Shown: positions 24,384 through 35,749 of the stretch, in pieces
Numbering within the stretch: the first letter of the stretch is position 1
How the letters are laid out: each line of letters begins with the position of its first letter
Source of the DNA: Anisus vortex
Taxonomy: Eukaryota; Mollusca; Gastropoda; Planorbidae
Assembly: GCA_949126835.1 (NCBI GenBank)
Contig: OX421501.1
Location: 3,418,999-3,482,998, forward strand
Direction of reading: 5' to 3'
Length of the DNA: 64,000 nucleotides
The notes under the pieces: model-generated
The model's input: only the letters and a program-made list of their open reading frames with translations
Told to the model about the DNA's origin: nothing
Database searches by the model: none
Position numbers and translations under genes: made by a program

Positions 24384-27300
24384 ATGGAAAGTTCTGACCT
24401 ACTCCTTGCATCAGAAGATGGAGACATTGACCAATTGTACTATTTGATGCAATGTGATGTAGACATCAACGTTAAATCGGCTGACGGGTCAACATCACTT
24501 ATGATTGCATCCAAATGTGGTCATCTAGAGATTGTAGACTTGTTGCTGCAGTACGGGGCTGAAGTCAATGATAAGAATAACGAGGACAGCACGGCCGTTG
24601 TGATGGCGGCTGAAAACTGCCATGCAGACGTCGTGACGTGTTTGATGACGTACGGAGCAGACGCGAATGCTAGAAAGGCCGACGGCTGGAATGCTTTACT
24701 GATAGCTTCTAGAAACGGCGATATCCAGGTGGCAGAGACGCTACTAGCGTGTAGGAAGTACGTAGACGGTGAGATAGATGTAAAACTTAGAGCAGATGTT
24801 AACTGCAAACTATATAACGGATACACGGCTTTGATGATATGCTCAGAACGTGGAGATGCGCAGATGGTGGAGTTTCTGATAGAGAAAGGCGCCAGAATAA
24901 ATGAAAAGAATATTTATGGATGCACATCTCTGTTGCTCGCTGCTAGAAGCGGACAATGTGATGCTGTACGGACACTGCTAACGTACGGGTCTTACTCACA
25001 CGCAGTTGATGACAATGGAGTAACTGCACTAATGTATTCAGCTTTAGTAGGACATGTCGATATGGTACGAATACTGTTAGAATACGGGGCAAATGTAAAT
25101 GCTAAATCACATGATGGGAACAATGCGCTGTTGTACGCCTCCTGGAACGGACACTCTGAGATAGTTGAGACGCTAATTCAGTTGGGGTCAGAAGTGGCGG
25201 TAGTAAATAATGCCAGCCATACGCCGTTAGACGTCTGCTTACAAAACGGCCACACTGATGCCGCTTTAGCTATATTACAATACTCTGATTACACCCCAGA
25301 AGAAACCCTGTTGTCCGCTTCCATTGCAGGAAATAACGAACTAGCGGAAGTTCTACTACAATCGGGAGCTGATGCAAATGCTGAAAATCTTGAGGGCGAA
25401 AGTGTTTTAATGGTGTCATCAAGTTACGGACACATTGAAATTGTGAGAAATGTGCTGAATTTTGGTGCCGACGTTAACTTCAGTACTTTGAGCGAAAGAA
25501 ATACCCCACTGATAGTGGCTTCTGAAAATGGTCATTCGGAGACTGTTGAAGTCCTAATTGAGCGCGGAGCTATGATAGATTTACAAAACGTTTTTGGATT
25601 TATGGCCTTGATGCTGGCATCTCAAAATGGCCACGTTAGCGCTGTAGAGACTCTTGTTAAAACCTACTATTCAGACGCTAGCTTGAAAAATGACGAACAA
25701 TGGACGGCATTAATGCTTGCCGCTTATAAAGGATGCACGGAAATAGTAGAGCTCCTGCTACAAAATGGAGCGGTTGCAGATGTCACCATTGAAGATGGAA
25801 GTGCAGCACTGCATCTTGCAGCGGGAAACGGGCACAGCGAAACAGTTAAAGCGCTCATAGACTACGGCGCTTCGGTGAACTTGTTTAGAAAAGACAAGTG
25901 CACGGCTTTGATCCTGGCAGCCATGAAAACAAACAACCACATCACGGTTAAAGTACTCCTGAAAGCTGGAGCCAGAGTGGACGATGCCGGGAGCGCTGGC
26001 TGGACCGCACTGATGTACGCTTGTAAATATGGCTGCGCAGAAACGGTGAAGGCTTTATTGAAATACAAAGCGAACCTCCGTGCTGAAAACATTATAAAGC
26101 AGACAGCCGTAGACATTGCAACTAACTATGGCTGCCGTCATATAGTTGACATCCTTAAAAGTTCTGGAGAATCAAGTAACTATGGCGCCATTTCAATGGA
26201 GTCTATGATAAGAGGCCTACCTACCGGAGACAGCGAAGACAACACCGAGACTCAGAATTGTACCTGTTGCATGAAGAAAAATGCGTTAACTAAAACCACA
26301 CCTACTACTGCAACATACCCTTTCCATGTTACAAGAAGTAACAAGACAATTCGGCAACAGGAGCAAGGATCATTAATCAACTATTTGAACAAGTAAGATT
26401 GTATTTACTATTTACTTCTGCTGCAATGTTAATTGTTTTAGCTGTTATGTCCCAATTTTAGCAATCTGACATAAGAGTAACTGTGGCACAAAATAAATGT
26501 TTTTTTTTACTTATAAATAAAAGTTTGTCGCTAAAGAGCTAGATTAATCTGCTCTATTATTAAGCTCGTCATCATGAGTTCGACCCACGGCGCAGACAAT
26601 CAGAAATAAAAAATCCACCGCTGACGTGGAGAGGAGATGGGCGCTGCCGTCTACCAAGCCCACTGAAAGGACTAAATTGGCTCTGCCCAGCGACCGTTTA
26701 GGTTAAGGGATTAAAAAATATATATATATTATGATATTATGCAGGGAAAGTGTTTTCTTGTGTTTTGAGCACTGGATGACACGAATCGATAGTCAGCTAT
26801 CTTTAGTTTATGACAGAGATAAGTTAGAAGAAATAGATTCACAAAGGATGGGATATCGTAAAATATTAAATTTATTTATTTTTATATCAATTTCCTGTAA
26901 CAAATCAAATTTATGTTTTTAAATATATGAAAAAAGGCAGTAATATTTTTAATGAAGAGATAATTTATAATGTACAATTTTAAACTTTATTAAATGCTCA
27001 TCCAATAGTGAATGGGTTTAATGTAAAAGAACAAAAGCACTTTCCTTATCCCTTTGCTAGAACAAATGCATATAAGTACTCTATCTTCCCGAGTGGCATT
27101 CGGGCATGGAATGGGTTGCCTGAAAAGAACAGGAAAACCAGTAACTTAACATCATTTAAAACATTTAAAAATGCAGGACTAGACTCTGACCACAGATGAG
27201 CGTAGGACTCAATAATCTTCTTTATAGAAGGAGCGTCTGTAATATATTATAAGATAAGATAAGATACAATGAAGTGTTTTTTTTTCTTTTGCTTTATTCT

Positions 27301-27927
27301 AGTGCATGCTATTTAGAATCCACTGGCCAACATTCTGGTCCACCAATTATAGTTCACAGTGAGAACGTTCAATTGAAATTGTAAGTACATTCATTATCGG
27401 ACAATCATCTCTTAATATATTATTTGAAAGTGTAAAGTTTGTGTTAAATTAGGCTACTTTTAGTTAGTTATACAATTGCGATATCATTGGTGTCATCTTC
27501 CTCTTAACCCTTCCCGTACCGACCTACTTCTATCTATGCTGCCTGCAGTTACGCTATATACGCGCCCGGGACTGTAAGGGTTAAGATGACCTAATATACT
27601 ATTGGGAGAAAAAAAAAGGTTCTCATAGTTTTCTCCTAGTGATATTCTGTGATTTCTGCCCCAGCTACATGCAATAAATGTCCATAGTTTCATTCATGAC
27701 CAAGATGTTTAATTCTTACTATAGTTTTCTTTACTTTACGCTTTCGTCCCTTTACGCTTTCGTCCCTGCTCTTTAATCTTTGTAACAAACTCGTCACTTC
27801 TGTGTTGTTGTTATTTTTCAGTAACTTTAAACACTGTGGAACAGTTCACATGCAAGATACGGACACTGTCAACATGGTGAACAGTGAAAATACAGTAATC
27901 GGAAACGGAAAGATCGTTAGAAAATAA
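24384..27927 (+). CDS. ankyrin-repeat protein with RHIM-like/amyloid-prone C-terminal tail (three exons)
   Basis: Exons 24384-26392, 27303-27380 and 27822-27927; 730 residues. Start ATG has an ideal context (ACCATGG). Residues 1-620 hold about 18 ankyrin repeats of 33 residues, most with the TALMxAxxxGH...VxxLLxxGAxVN pattern; repeat 4 has an insertion of about 12 residues and repeat 9 is short. A polar linker follows, including a CTCC cluster and Thr-rich stretch. The unspliced frame ends one codon past residue 669 at a TAA that lies inside a strong donor (ACAA|GTAAGA). The two downstream segments have good acceptors (TCTAG, TTTTTCAG) and a good donor (GTAAGT); both junctions keep the frame (phase 2) to a TAA. 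They encode a beta-prone tail with repeats HSENVQL (688-694) and NSENTVIGNG (716-725), resembling the V-Q-I/L-G-x-x-N core of RHIM/cRHIM motifs. No signal peptide or membrane segment. Ankyrin repeats bind proteins; the tail would permit homotypic assembly. The long repeat exon is certain, the tail is inferred. Confidence 0.85.
26540..26700 (+). repeat. possible tRNA-derived SINE
   Basis: Contains a B-box-like GAGTTCGACCC preceded by 'gctcgtcatcat', then a body with 'ctgacgtggagaggagatggg'. Only copy seen in the window, inside intron 1 of the ankyrin gene. Confidence 0.4.
26990..27267 (+). repeat. LINE 3'-end repeat (family T), well preserved
   Basis: Encodes KYSIFPSGIRAWNGLP and the following NLTSFKTF before its stop, then the 3' UTR and the TAAGATAAGATA tail. 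Its end lies 36 bp upstream of the second exon of the ankyrin gene. Confidence 0.85.
27508..27580. mobile_element. 73-bp piggyBac-type MITE
   Basis: TTAA on each side (27504-27507, 27581-27584) with inverted ends CCCTTCCCGTACCG and CGGGACTGTAAGGG (11 of 14 complementary). A near-identical 73-bp copy sits at 40649-40721. TTAA target sites with CCCTT ends are diagnostic of piggyBac. Located in intron 2 of the ankyrin gene. Confidence 0.8.
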
Positions 27928-28154
27928 AAACAACAACACCTGAGCGTGTACGAGACGTACTAATAGAGAAAGTCAAACTACCGAACGACTGAAAGAAGCA
28001 GAAAGAAAAGTATATTATAATCTAGATCAGATAATCGTGATATTCAAACGATAATCTACAACAATAATATATTTCTCTCCATTTCTTGATATATAGACGG
28101 TATTTGAAATAGATAATATTATTTATTTAAAAAAAAAATACTTTTCATTTTCGG

Positions 28155-28395
28155 AGACACAGTGGCCGAACGACAGTGCTTTCGGCTGGTATACCGAAGG
28201 TCCTGGGTTTAAATCCGAGTGAAGGCCAGGATTAGTTCCCGGGTCTGGAGGGTATCCCTGAGTCTACCCAGCTCTAACGGATACCTGAATTTAATTGGCG
28301 ACTATGCATTGTGCTTGGCCACACAATTTCCTATTACACCGTGGCGTCAGAAACTGGTCAACGATGCTCCACCGGCTCTATGGGTCAATTTGTTT
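28155..28395 (+). repeat. tRNA-derived SINE (family S)
   Basis: Head 'gtggccgaacgacagtgctt', B box GGGTTTAAATCC, then the family body and 'tatgggtcaatttg' end. Confidence 0.85.
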
Positions 28396-29125
28396 TTACT
28401 ATTGATTCACAATTGCTTTTTTTAAAATTAATGATAAATGAAAATTAGATTGAAATGCGTGTTTGTTATATTACCTTACACGTATAGAATTATACACGAT
28501 AAAATGTGTGTGAATTACGAAATAGAAACATAAAAAGTTACCCAATCACGAATTAACAGTTTATGACACGTTTATACATAATAATAATATTATGTTTAAC
28601 CTATATATCAACAGGCAAATGAATCTTTTTTCTCATTACATTTATTATTATTTTTTTTAATTTATAACCCATTTTTAAATTTTTAAACCTTTTATACCAT
28701 ATAATAATATTTTTTTAAAATAGTTAATTATGTTTCAGAATTATTTACAAGTTTTTTTTATATGTTTTAATGATGTTCACAACAAGCGCAAAGAAATATA
28801 TTTATTGTTAGTAAATGTATTTTTATCCAAAACTAGAAAGCTTACCCATATTTTAACACTAAATCATACTTGATCAACATTAATGCACATCTCGTCATTA
28901 AAACGAAAGCATAACTCATCATTATTATATTATTCATTATCATAATGATAATCATTATGTATGTATCATAATACACACATCAATATGACATCAGCGTTTA
29001 TAGTTTAATCTTATTTCTATCTTTCCCCCCCCCCTTCTGCTAAAGGTATAATATACTATCTGTCATATAATAATATTAGTCACTTTAATCATCACCATCA
29101 ATCCCTTAACCATTGTGGTCGTGAG
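28396..29125. other. very AT-rich intergenic DNA
   Basis: No gene seen. Long A/T runs and a short palindrome (ATTATCATAATGATAAT, about 28935-28951). Confidence 0.4.
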
Positions 29126-29215
29126 GGGGGGGGGGGAGGAGTTGACACCTCAGCAGTCAACCTTCTCCACTTTTGCCCGTCTTGAGCGGTTGTCAATAGT
29201 TAAGTCACCTTTAAT
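29126..29215 (-). repeat. poly-G tract and LINE C-terminal scrap
   Basis: A G run at 29126-29137 is followed by sequence matching the 19,680-19,730 LINE relic ('ttctccacttttgcccgtcttgagcgg' equivalent). Too short to place. Confidence 0.45.
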
Positions 29216-29471
29216 ATGTCATATTATACGAGTCAAATAGCATCAACATTGTTTAGTAATTAGTGGACAACATTTCAATGAACGGATTAATGCATGGATT
29301 AATAATGAATCGCCAAGCTGTTTTTTTTTTACAGTATGTATATGCATCAAAGTTAGCAAAGTGTACGTAAGAACAACAGTCTTTTTAACTTTGTTGTTTT
29401 TAACTTTATTTAAGATAATTTTAGAATTAATTCTGAAATGAATCGTCTATGCGTTTATCTTTTCTATGTAA

Positions 29472-29993
29472 AGGCCTTTCTTAACCAAGCCGAACCCTAG
29501 GTTCGCAAACCAGATCGTCGATCCTACCCGAACCGTTCTCCGTATTAACCTGCCGATCTTGGGTTGGCGATCTCGGGTTGGAATGGATCGCGAACCATGG
29601 TTGGAGGTTTGCACTTCGTGTTGAGCAAACCTAGGCTGAACATGGCACTCTTTTGAGCAGAAAGGCGCAGAAAGGCAAGAATGCATAGTTGCGGTAATCA
29701 ACATGGCGGAACTGTACTTAAACGATGATGAGACCAGTGCATTCATTACTTTGTGGGAGCAGTTGAGAATAAGAATAGCTCCAAGTCTTATCATGTTCTG
29801 TCGCTTCGTGGAAGACATCGCCATATTTGTTTACGTTTCCAGAGAAGTACGTCAAAAGTAGGATCGGCCTTGTTAAGATAGCAAACCCTGACCTGCGATC
29901 TCGCAGAAAGGTTCGGGGTTTGTATTCGTACACGTGACTATGGTTTGCAAACTAGATCGCCGATCTCAGGTTCGGCCCGGTTAAGAAAGGCCT
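29472..29993. mobile_element. PIF/Harbinger-type MITE
   Basis: Terminal inverted repeats AGGCCTTTCTTAACC at the left and GGTTAAGAAAGGCCT at the right, flanked by TAA on both sides (29469-29471, 29994-29996), the TWA-type 3-bp duplication of PIF/Harbinger. Sub-terminal inverted arms repeat a GATCG-rich module (left 'cagatcgtcgatcctaccc', right 'agatcgccgatctcagg'). The 522-bp core carries a short plus ORF from 29703 (MAELYLNDDETSAF...) that may be captured or left over from an autonomous parent. Confidence 0.8.
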
Positions 29994-29999
29994 TAAAGT

Positions 30000-30570
30000 T
30001 TCTTTGTCTAAACATTTTTGTACTGTTATAAGTGTCTTTTTTTATATATGTATGTATATATGTATCTATATTTTATTATCGTTTCATTTAATGAAATATT
30101 CTAAGCAAAAATGTACTTTAAAATATATATGTTTGTATTAAAAATATATTATTAGTAATATATGCACAGAATCCCTTCTTTATAACAAAAATGAATGAAA
30201 CTAAAACCCAAAAAAAAGGAAACGGCAAAAATAACAAGGTATGTGTGTCAACTTAGTGTGAAAATGTTGCCAATTTTCAGTAATTAAAATTAAGAGAACA
30301 CATTTTAGTTAGAAAATATATTTCATTTTTTTTAACCCATTCAATTTTAGATTTAAATTGTATATTCATATAAGAAACAGTTATAGTTAAATTTTCAATA
30401 ATGTTCATTCCAATGTGTATCACAAATATATAACTAGATCGATTACATTAAAGGAAGTGAACTAAACATATTACTTTGTGCTTTTTTTTAATGATATGTT
30501 TTATATGTTGTTAATTTCATAGGAACCTAACAACGTTATTCTCAACGTTTAATCTCGTTCCTTGACAAGA
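30000..30570. other. AT-rich intergenic DNA
   Basis: No supported gene. A short plus segment at 30191-30238 has an ATG and ends at a plausible donor (AAG|GTATGT), but no partner exon was found. Confidence 0.35.
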
Positions 30571-30575
30571 CAACC

Positions 30576-30765
30576 AAGTAAAGTAATTGACCCATTTCAG
30601 AATGTATAAATCCATGGTGTTGTGAAGTAGCGTTCACAAATCGCTCATTTCTTGACAATGACTAGAAAAAAAGTAAAGTAAATGACCCATTTCAGAATGT
30701 ATAGATCCCTGGTGTTGTAATGCAGCGTTCACACAATTCTGTTTTTGACCGTGACCAGCACATAG
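30576..30765 (+). repeat. tandem duplication, two units of about 96 bp
   Basis: 'aagtaaagtaattgaccc' at 30576 and 'aagtaaagtaaatgaccc' at 30672; each is followed by 'atttcagaatgtata' and 'ggtgttgt...gcgttcac'. No coding. Confidence 0.7.
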
Positions 30766-30821
30766 TCCAGACACCTTTACTTACCCATCCATATTTAGAC
30801 TTGGCTTAGCAAAGTCTATAC

Positions 30822-30852
30822 AAAGATGGACCGCTTGCTCTATTTTTAGAGC
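30822..30852 (+). repeat. palindromic MITE (family P), left-end scrap
   Basis: 'aaagatggaccgcttgctctatttttagagc' equals the left end of family P; no right end nearby. Confidence 0.6.
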
Positions 30853-31990
30853 CTGCAGGTTTGGGCACCATTCAGATTGATAAGGACAAGTTCCAGACTA
30901 AGGGACTTTCTTAAGACCCAAGGCAATCTCTAGATTTAGAACATTTTTCGGCATCATAACACCTTTCAGATCAAGAGAGCAAACTGGCACCTTACCGTAC
31001 TTGAATTCCAACCCAGTAAAGCCAATGACGACACCTTACACATACACCACTAGAACCGGTGTCTAGTTTACTTTTAGCACTCGCAACCATTACATTAGTC
31101 TCTTTTATAGGTTTACTTTTATAAATAATTACGTTTGTTTTAAACTTAAATATAAGTTATAAACAAAATTTAACAGTCTGCATACTTGCACTAGACTAGT
31201 TAAGACAGCAAGTTAATAAATAGCATCATGAAACGGATTTTCATATAGTATTTCATGAAATAATAGTTGGACACAAGGATTTGAATATTAAAAATTGAAA
31301 TTAATTATATAAGCAGAAATCTTTACAAATGGCAATAGCAAAACTGAAAAGCTTTGTTCTTTTCATTTACAATAAAAAAATATATATTTAAAGCTAGAAC
31401 TTTATCAACTTACACAAAATTAATGAATCCAAATTATGGAGACTATGCAGTTATTTATGACAATTTTTTTTTTAAATTACTTTGTCTGTTAGAAATGCAT
31501 TAAAAGACCATATTATTTAGAATATAGTCGTACATCAAACATTGAGTTATAAATTAGTTTCAGTAAAACCCATGTCAAAACATATTTTATTTAAATCCAG
31601 AATTCGGTAAGAAATGTATTTCGCCCACGAAAATGATGCTATACAATACAGTAAATGCTTGTTATAAAGAAAAGGAAAACAGGTAGATAATTGTATAAAT
31701 GTTTGCTCATTGTCTGTTCATGTGGCCTTACAAGCCTGCCCAATAAATGGTTAACAATTATTTATATTAAGGGTTGTCGTTAGGAATGCTAAATCCCATC
31801 ATTAAATAATTTGCATTGAGCTCTTAATTATTTCTATTAAAGTTTTCTTGTAAATGTTACAAATACTGGACAAAATGTATTCTACAAATTATGTTAATAT
31901 ATATCGAGATTCGAGTGTATTATTTTCATCATTCTTATTTAATCCTAATTAATGTATTTGCAAAATAAAATACATACAAATGCTGCAGCT
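30853..31990. other. AT-rich intergenic DNA
   Basis: Nothing recognised. Confidence 0.4.
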
Positions 31991-31999
31991 TGCATTAAT

Positions 32000-33978
32000 A
32001 ATAATAATAATAATAATGGCTCCTTCTGTCTCGAGAGACAATGGATGCGCCCCTCTACAGCTTCAATGGCTACTTTTGCTAATTCTGCGGTGGCTGCACA
32101 GTCCGATTTTCTAGTGGCAGTCCCTGGAACATTCGAGGCATCTGTATTGGGTAGCAGTCTGTACATCAGGCGGTTTAATTTTTTTTCTCTTCATTCTTTT
32201 CACCAGAGAATCGTCGGCTCCCTTTGTCTCGGAGGCAGATACACCAGCATGAACGACCTGTATCCATGTTGTACGATCCATTGCAGACTGCTCCCAGGTT
32301 TGCAGGTCGATATTTGTGGACCTGAGGTCACGTTCGGGGACGTCCCTGTAGTTGAGTATTGGTCGCCTGGGACCCTTGTGCCATTATCCAGCTCTCCATA
32401 CAAAATGTCTTTAGGGATGCGGCCATCTTGCATCCGGCTGACATGACCCACCCAGCGCAATCTGCGTTGGGTTAGCAGGGAGTAGATGCTAGAAATATTT
32501 GCGCGGTCCAATATCTCATGGTTGGCTATGTGGTCCTTCCAATTGACGCCCAGTATTCGGCGCAGACATCTCACGTGGAAAGTGTTTAACTGGTGTTCCT
32601 GGCGCATGAAAGTTGACCAGCTCTCGCTGCCGTAATGTAGTGTCCTGAGAATGCATGCCCTGTATACATCATTTTCGTAGTCCTCGTAAGCTTTGAGTTT
32701 TCCCAAACACGCTTTGATAGCATAGCCATGGCAGCAGATGCCTTCCCCACTCTCTTGCTATCTCGTTGTCGATTGACAGATTATCTGAAATGCACGAACC
32801 TAAGTAGGTGAATTCTTTTGTGACTTGAAGAGTATGGCAGCCAATTTTAATGTTGGGGATTGATGTAACATCCTGACCCATGATTTCAGTTTTATTCAAG
32901 CCTCTGCCAAAGCACTGACCAGCCTTTGTAGTTCTTTTGTATGTGCAGTGAGGGCAGCATCGTCAGCAAACAGCATCTCACGAATCAGGACCTTTTTGAC
33001 CTTTGTTCTAGCTTTGAGGCGCGCCAGGTTGAACAGTCTGCCGTCAGATCGGGTGTGTATGAAAACTCCGTCGTTTGACGTTCTGAACGCATGTTCAAGT
33101 AAAACGGAAAAGAATATGCCAAGGAGTGTTGGAGCCATCACACATTCTTGTTTCACACACCTTTTTATGTGGAAAGGCTTCGAAACTGAGTTGTCAAACT
33201 GAACAGTACCATGCATGTCGTTGTGGAATGATGTCACCATTTTCAACAATTTTTTGGGGCAACCAATTTTCTCCAGCAGAGAAAACAGACCGCCTCTACT
33301 GACCAGGTCGAATGCCTTGGTCAAATCAACAAAGGCTATATATAGTGGTTGCCTTTGTTTGCGACTTTTTTCCTGCTGTTGCCTTAATGAGAATATCATG
33401 TCAGTAGTGGATATCCCTTTCCTAAAACCGCATTGAGACTCAGGGTACACCCATTCGGCAAGTATCTGTAACCTCTTGAGAATTATGCGGGCATAGGCTT
33501 TGCTCACTATACTCAAAAGTGAAATTCCTCTGTAGCTGTTACAGTCGGAGCGATCTCCCTTGTTTTTGTAGAGAGTCACAATATTTGCATCTTTTAGGTC
33601 CTGGGAGATGGTTCCTTCCTCCCAACAGCGACAAAGCAGCTTGTGAAGAGGTTCCAGTATTGTAGATTTACCTGCCTGAATAACTTCTGCAGGGATGCCG
33701 TCGTTTCCAGGCACCTTCCCGCGGGCAAGCATGTCAATGGCCGATCTAAGTTCGTTCTGAGTATGGGGTACATCCAAATCTTCCATTTCTGTCAGAGTTG
33801 GAATGCTGGCCAGCGCAGTTGGAGTTACTGTGTTTTCTATCTGGTACATGTTCTCGTAGTATTCCGCCCATCGTTCCATCTGTGCGGCACGGTCTTTGAG
33901 GATTGTTCCGTCATTTGATTTGAGTGGTGCAACCCTGCCAATGGTGGGACCGAAGGCTTTTTTAATACCCTCATACAT
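32000..33978 (-). mobile_element. non-LTR retrotransposon, dead, RT and C-terminal region
   Basis: The minus frame from 33978 encodes a reverse transcriptase: GKVPGNDGIPAEVIQ, LKDANIVTLYKNKG, YRGISLLSIVSKAYARI, GFRKGISTTDMIF, YIAFVDLTKAFD and FADDAAL (the F/YADD active site). The frame shifts near 32896, again near 32700 and again after 32200. Downstream parts hold TKEFTYLGS, HYGSESWSTF, RWVGHVSRM and a C-terminal zinc-knuckle-like segment, before an (ATT)n tail at about 31997-32017. The endonuclease region is missing, so it is 5'-truncated. The canonical GCVL..P motif is changed to ECVMAP. Its 5' end is 46 bp from the stop of the protease pseudogene. Confidence 0.9.
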
Positions 33979-34024
33979 AATAATTGCATTAAGTAGTTAA
34001 CTAAAATGTAAACAGGGCGTTAGC

Positions 34025-34978
34025 CTACACCTGGACTGCGCCATTGCTACTGACGTTTATGGCTGTCTGCAAAGCCCCACTGTGGACATGTTGGTTTTCA
34101 ATGCCATCTCCACAATAGCCCAGTACGTTTACTGACGCCCCACTGCTGCCTGGAAATGTGTCTGTTGTGTAGGTAAACTTGCAGGAATCGGCAAACCCTC
34201 CTGACGTTGGGTGGCGCTCTTGCCACTGACCGATGCTGACTTGCTTGGAACATCCATGAGGATGGGAAACTATAAACGTTAACTTGGCCTCGTCCCTTGT
34301 GGTACTTCCTATGAAGTTGTAGTCTGGATGTTCTGAAAATCTCCGCACTTTCTCTTAACTTATTCGCAATTTCACCATCACAGCTGACGCACATAAGATG
34401 ACAGGTGTCGTTCTTGGCATCCGCCTGTACCAGACTGACATCACCGATTGACAAAACATGACATCTTGGGCTGTCATAATTCAGCGTGACTGTGGTGTGC
34501 TCGGCTTCGATGCTGTCAAACACAACATGGGCAGCTGTGTAAATTCTGATGTTACTCCACTCTTTGCTTGGTGAACCTTGGCATTTCTACACGGACATTG
34601 TCCATCTCCTGAATGTTCACCCATAAAGCCTAGAGGTCCTTTTTCTTAAGTTAAGTTCTTTCCGACATCGCCAATCCTTCCAGTTCCAGTTCGCAAGTTC
34701 TTGTTACCTCTCATGCCGTAGAACGGATACGGTGTTGTTGTCCCTGGCCAAAACTCCGGTCTGTCCGGACTGGTCATTCTTACGTCCACCTTTACGGTCA
34801 ACTCGGACACTGACTTAATGTAGCTGTACAGATCTTGGTCACGGTGTTCTGTAGGAAGGTGCCCTATGTTGAAGTCGCTGACCGGTATGAAGTTGGCGTG
34901 GGATGTTTTTTTCGGGCAGCTTTTAATGTTAGCAAGATTGAACTCTGGCTTGTCACATACAAGGGTTTCATGTTCACC
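34025..34978 (-). pseudogene. third copy of the protease exon, frameshifted
   Basis: The minus strand begins right after an intact 3' splice site (TATACAG, exon at 34978) with the same phase and the same first residues (GEHETL) as the last exon of both protease paralogues. It keeps LPTEHRDQDLYSYI, TGTGRI, then a premature TAA after residue about 110 of the exon. After a frame change it continues TAAHVVFDS (catalytic His) and NDTCHLMC (Asp), and after another it gives FIVSHPHG, SIGQW and PGSSGAS (Ser), ending at 34025. One stop and two shifts show it is dead, yet all three triad residues remain. It lacks most of the Cys/His insertion. No copies of exons 1-6 were found at higher coordinates. 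The kept splice site argues for DNA-level duplication, not retroposition. Confidence 0.85.
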
Positions 34979-35039
34979 TGTATAATGTAAGAGAAATACT
35001 TTGACTTTATATATTATAAGATCTTATAGATTTATCTTA

Positions 35040-35600
35040 TAAATGAATAGGTAGATATAATGGATAAATGGTTAAGTAGATATATGAATAGATGGTTTAA
35101 TAGATAAAAGGAGAGGTATATAGATGGATAGGTAAATAATTGAATATATGGTTTGATAGATGGGCAAATAAATAGATTTGGGAATGGCTTTATTAACGAA
35201 TAGATAGAGGGATAGTTAAGTAGGTGGATAATCGGATAGATGGTTTGAAGATGAATTGATAGTTAGATAAGTGGAAAGATAAGATAAATATCTAGACAAA
35301 CAGACAGACAGATAGAAATAAAAAAAAGATAGATAGATAATTATATAATAATAATAATAATTGGTCAATTATATAGCGCCTCACACCATGCTAATGGAAA
35401 GCATGCTCAGCGCGCTCATAAAAACGAAACGACAATAACATTCTAAAAAAAAATAGTTTTAAACAAGTTTATTTAACCGATGTATAGATAAATGGATAGA
35501 TAAATAGAATGTACAGATGTATGCATGATTAGATAGTCAGATAGATAGATAGACGTATAGATAGATAGATAAATAGATAGCTAGAATTAAAAATGAATAG
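35040..35600. repeat. degenerate GATA/GATG microsatellite region
   Basis: Many imperfect GATA, TAGATAGA and GATAGATG units, interrupted by another element at about 35345-35470. A similar region lies at 46690-47030. Confidence 0.8.
35345..35470. repeat. dispersed repeat with TATAGCGC core
   Basis: (ATA)n followed by 'attatatagcgcctcac', 'catgctcagcgcgctcat' and 'aacgacaataacattcta'. The reverse complement is at about 38820-38935. The related TATAGCGCTGCCAACAAACA form occurs at 43450-43530 and (inverted) 62165-62240. Confidence 0.65.
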
Positions 35601-35749
35601 TTAAGTAGATTGATAGCTAGTAATTTACCCCAAATGTAGGCCTACTGCCAGTTTTCTGTGTTAGCCGCGCATGCCAACGATTTAGTAAAGCACAGTTCAA
35701 AAAGAAAATCATTAAATCATTTGTGACCACCTTTGCTTATCACCTAGAG

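Noticed and set aside
24372..26396. Ankyrin ORF as a bacterial (symbiont) or horizontally acquired intronless gene
   Set aside because: A TATA box, Kozak-type start, strong donor and two in-phase downstream exons with good splice sites mark it as a resident eukaryotic gene. The upstream TTG-led extension of the frame is also not the start.
31952..32446. 164-codon plus ORF
   Set aside because: It is the antisense shadow of the LINE C-terminal region on the minus strand.
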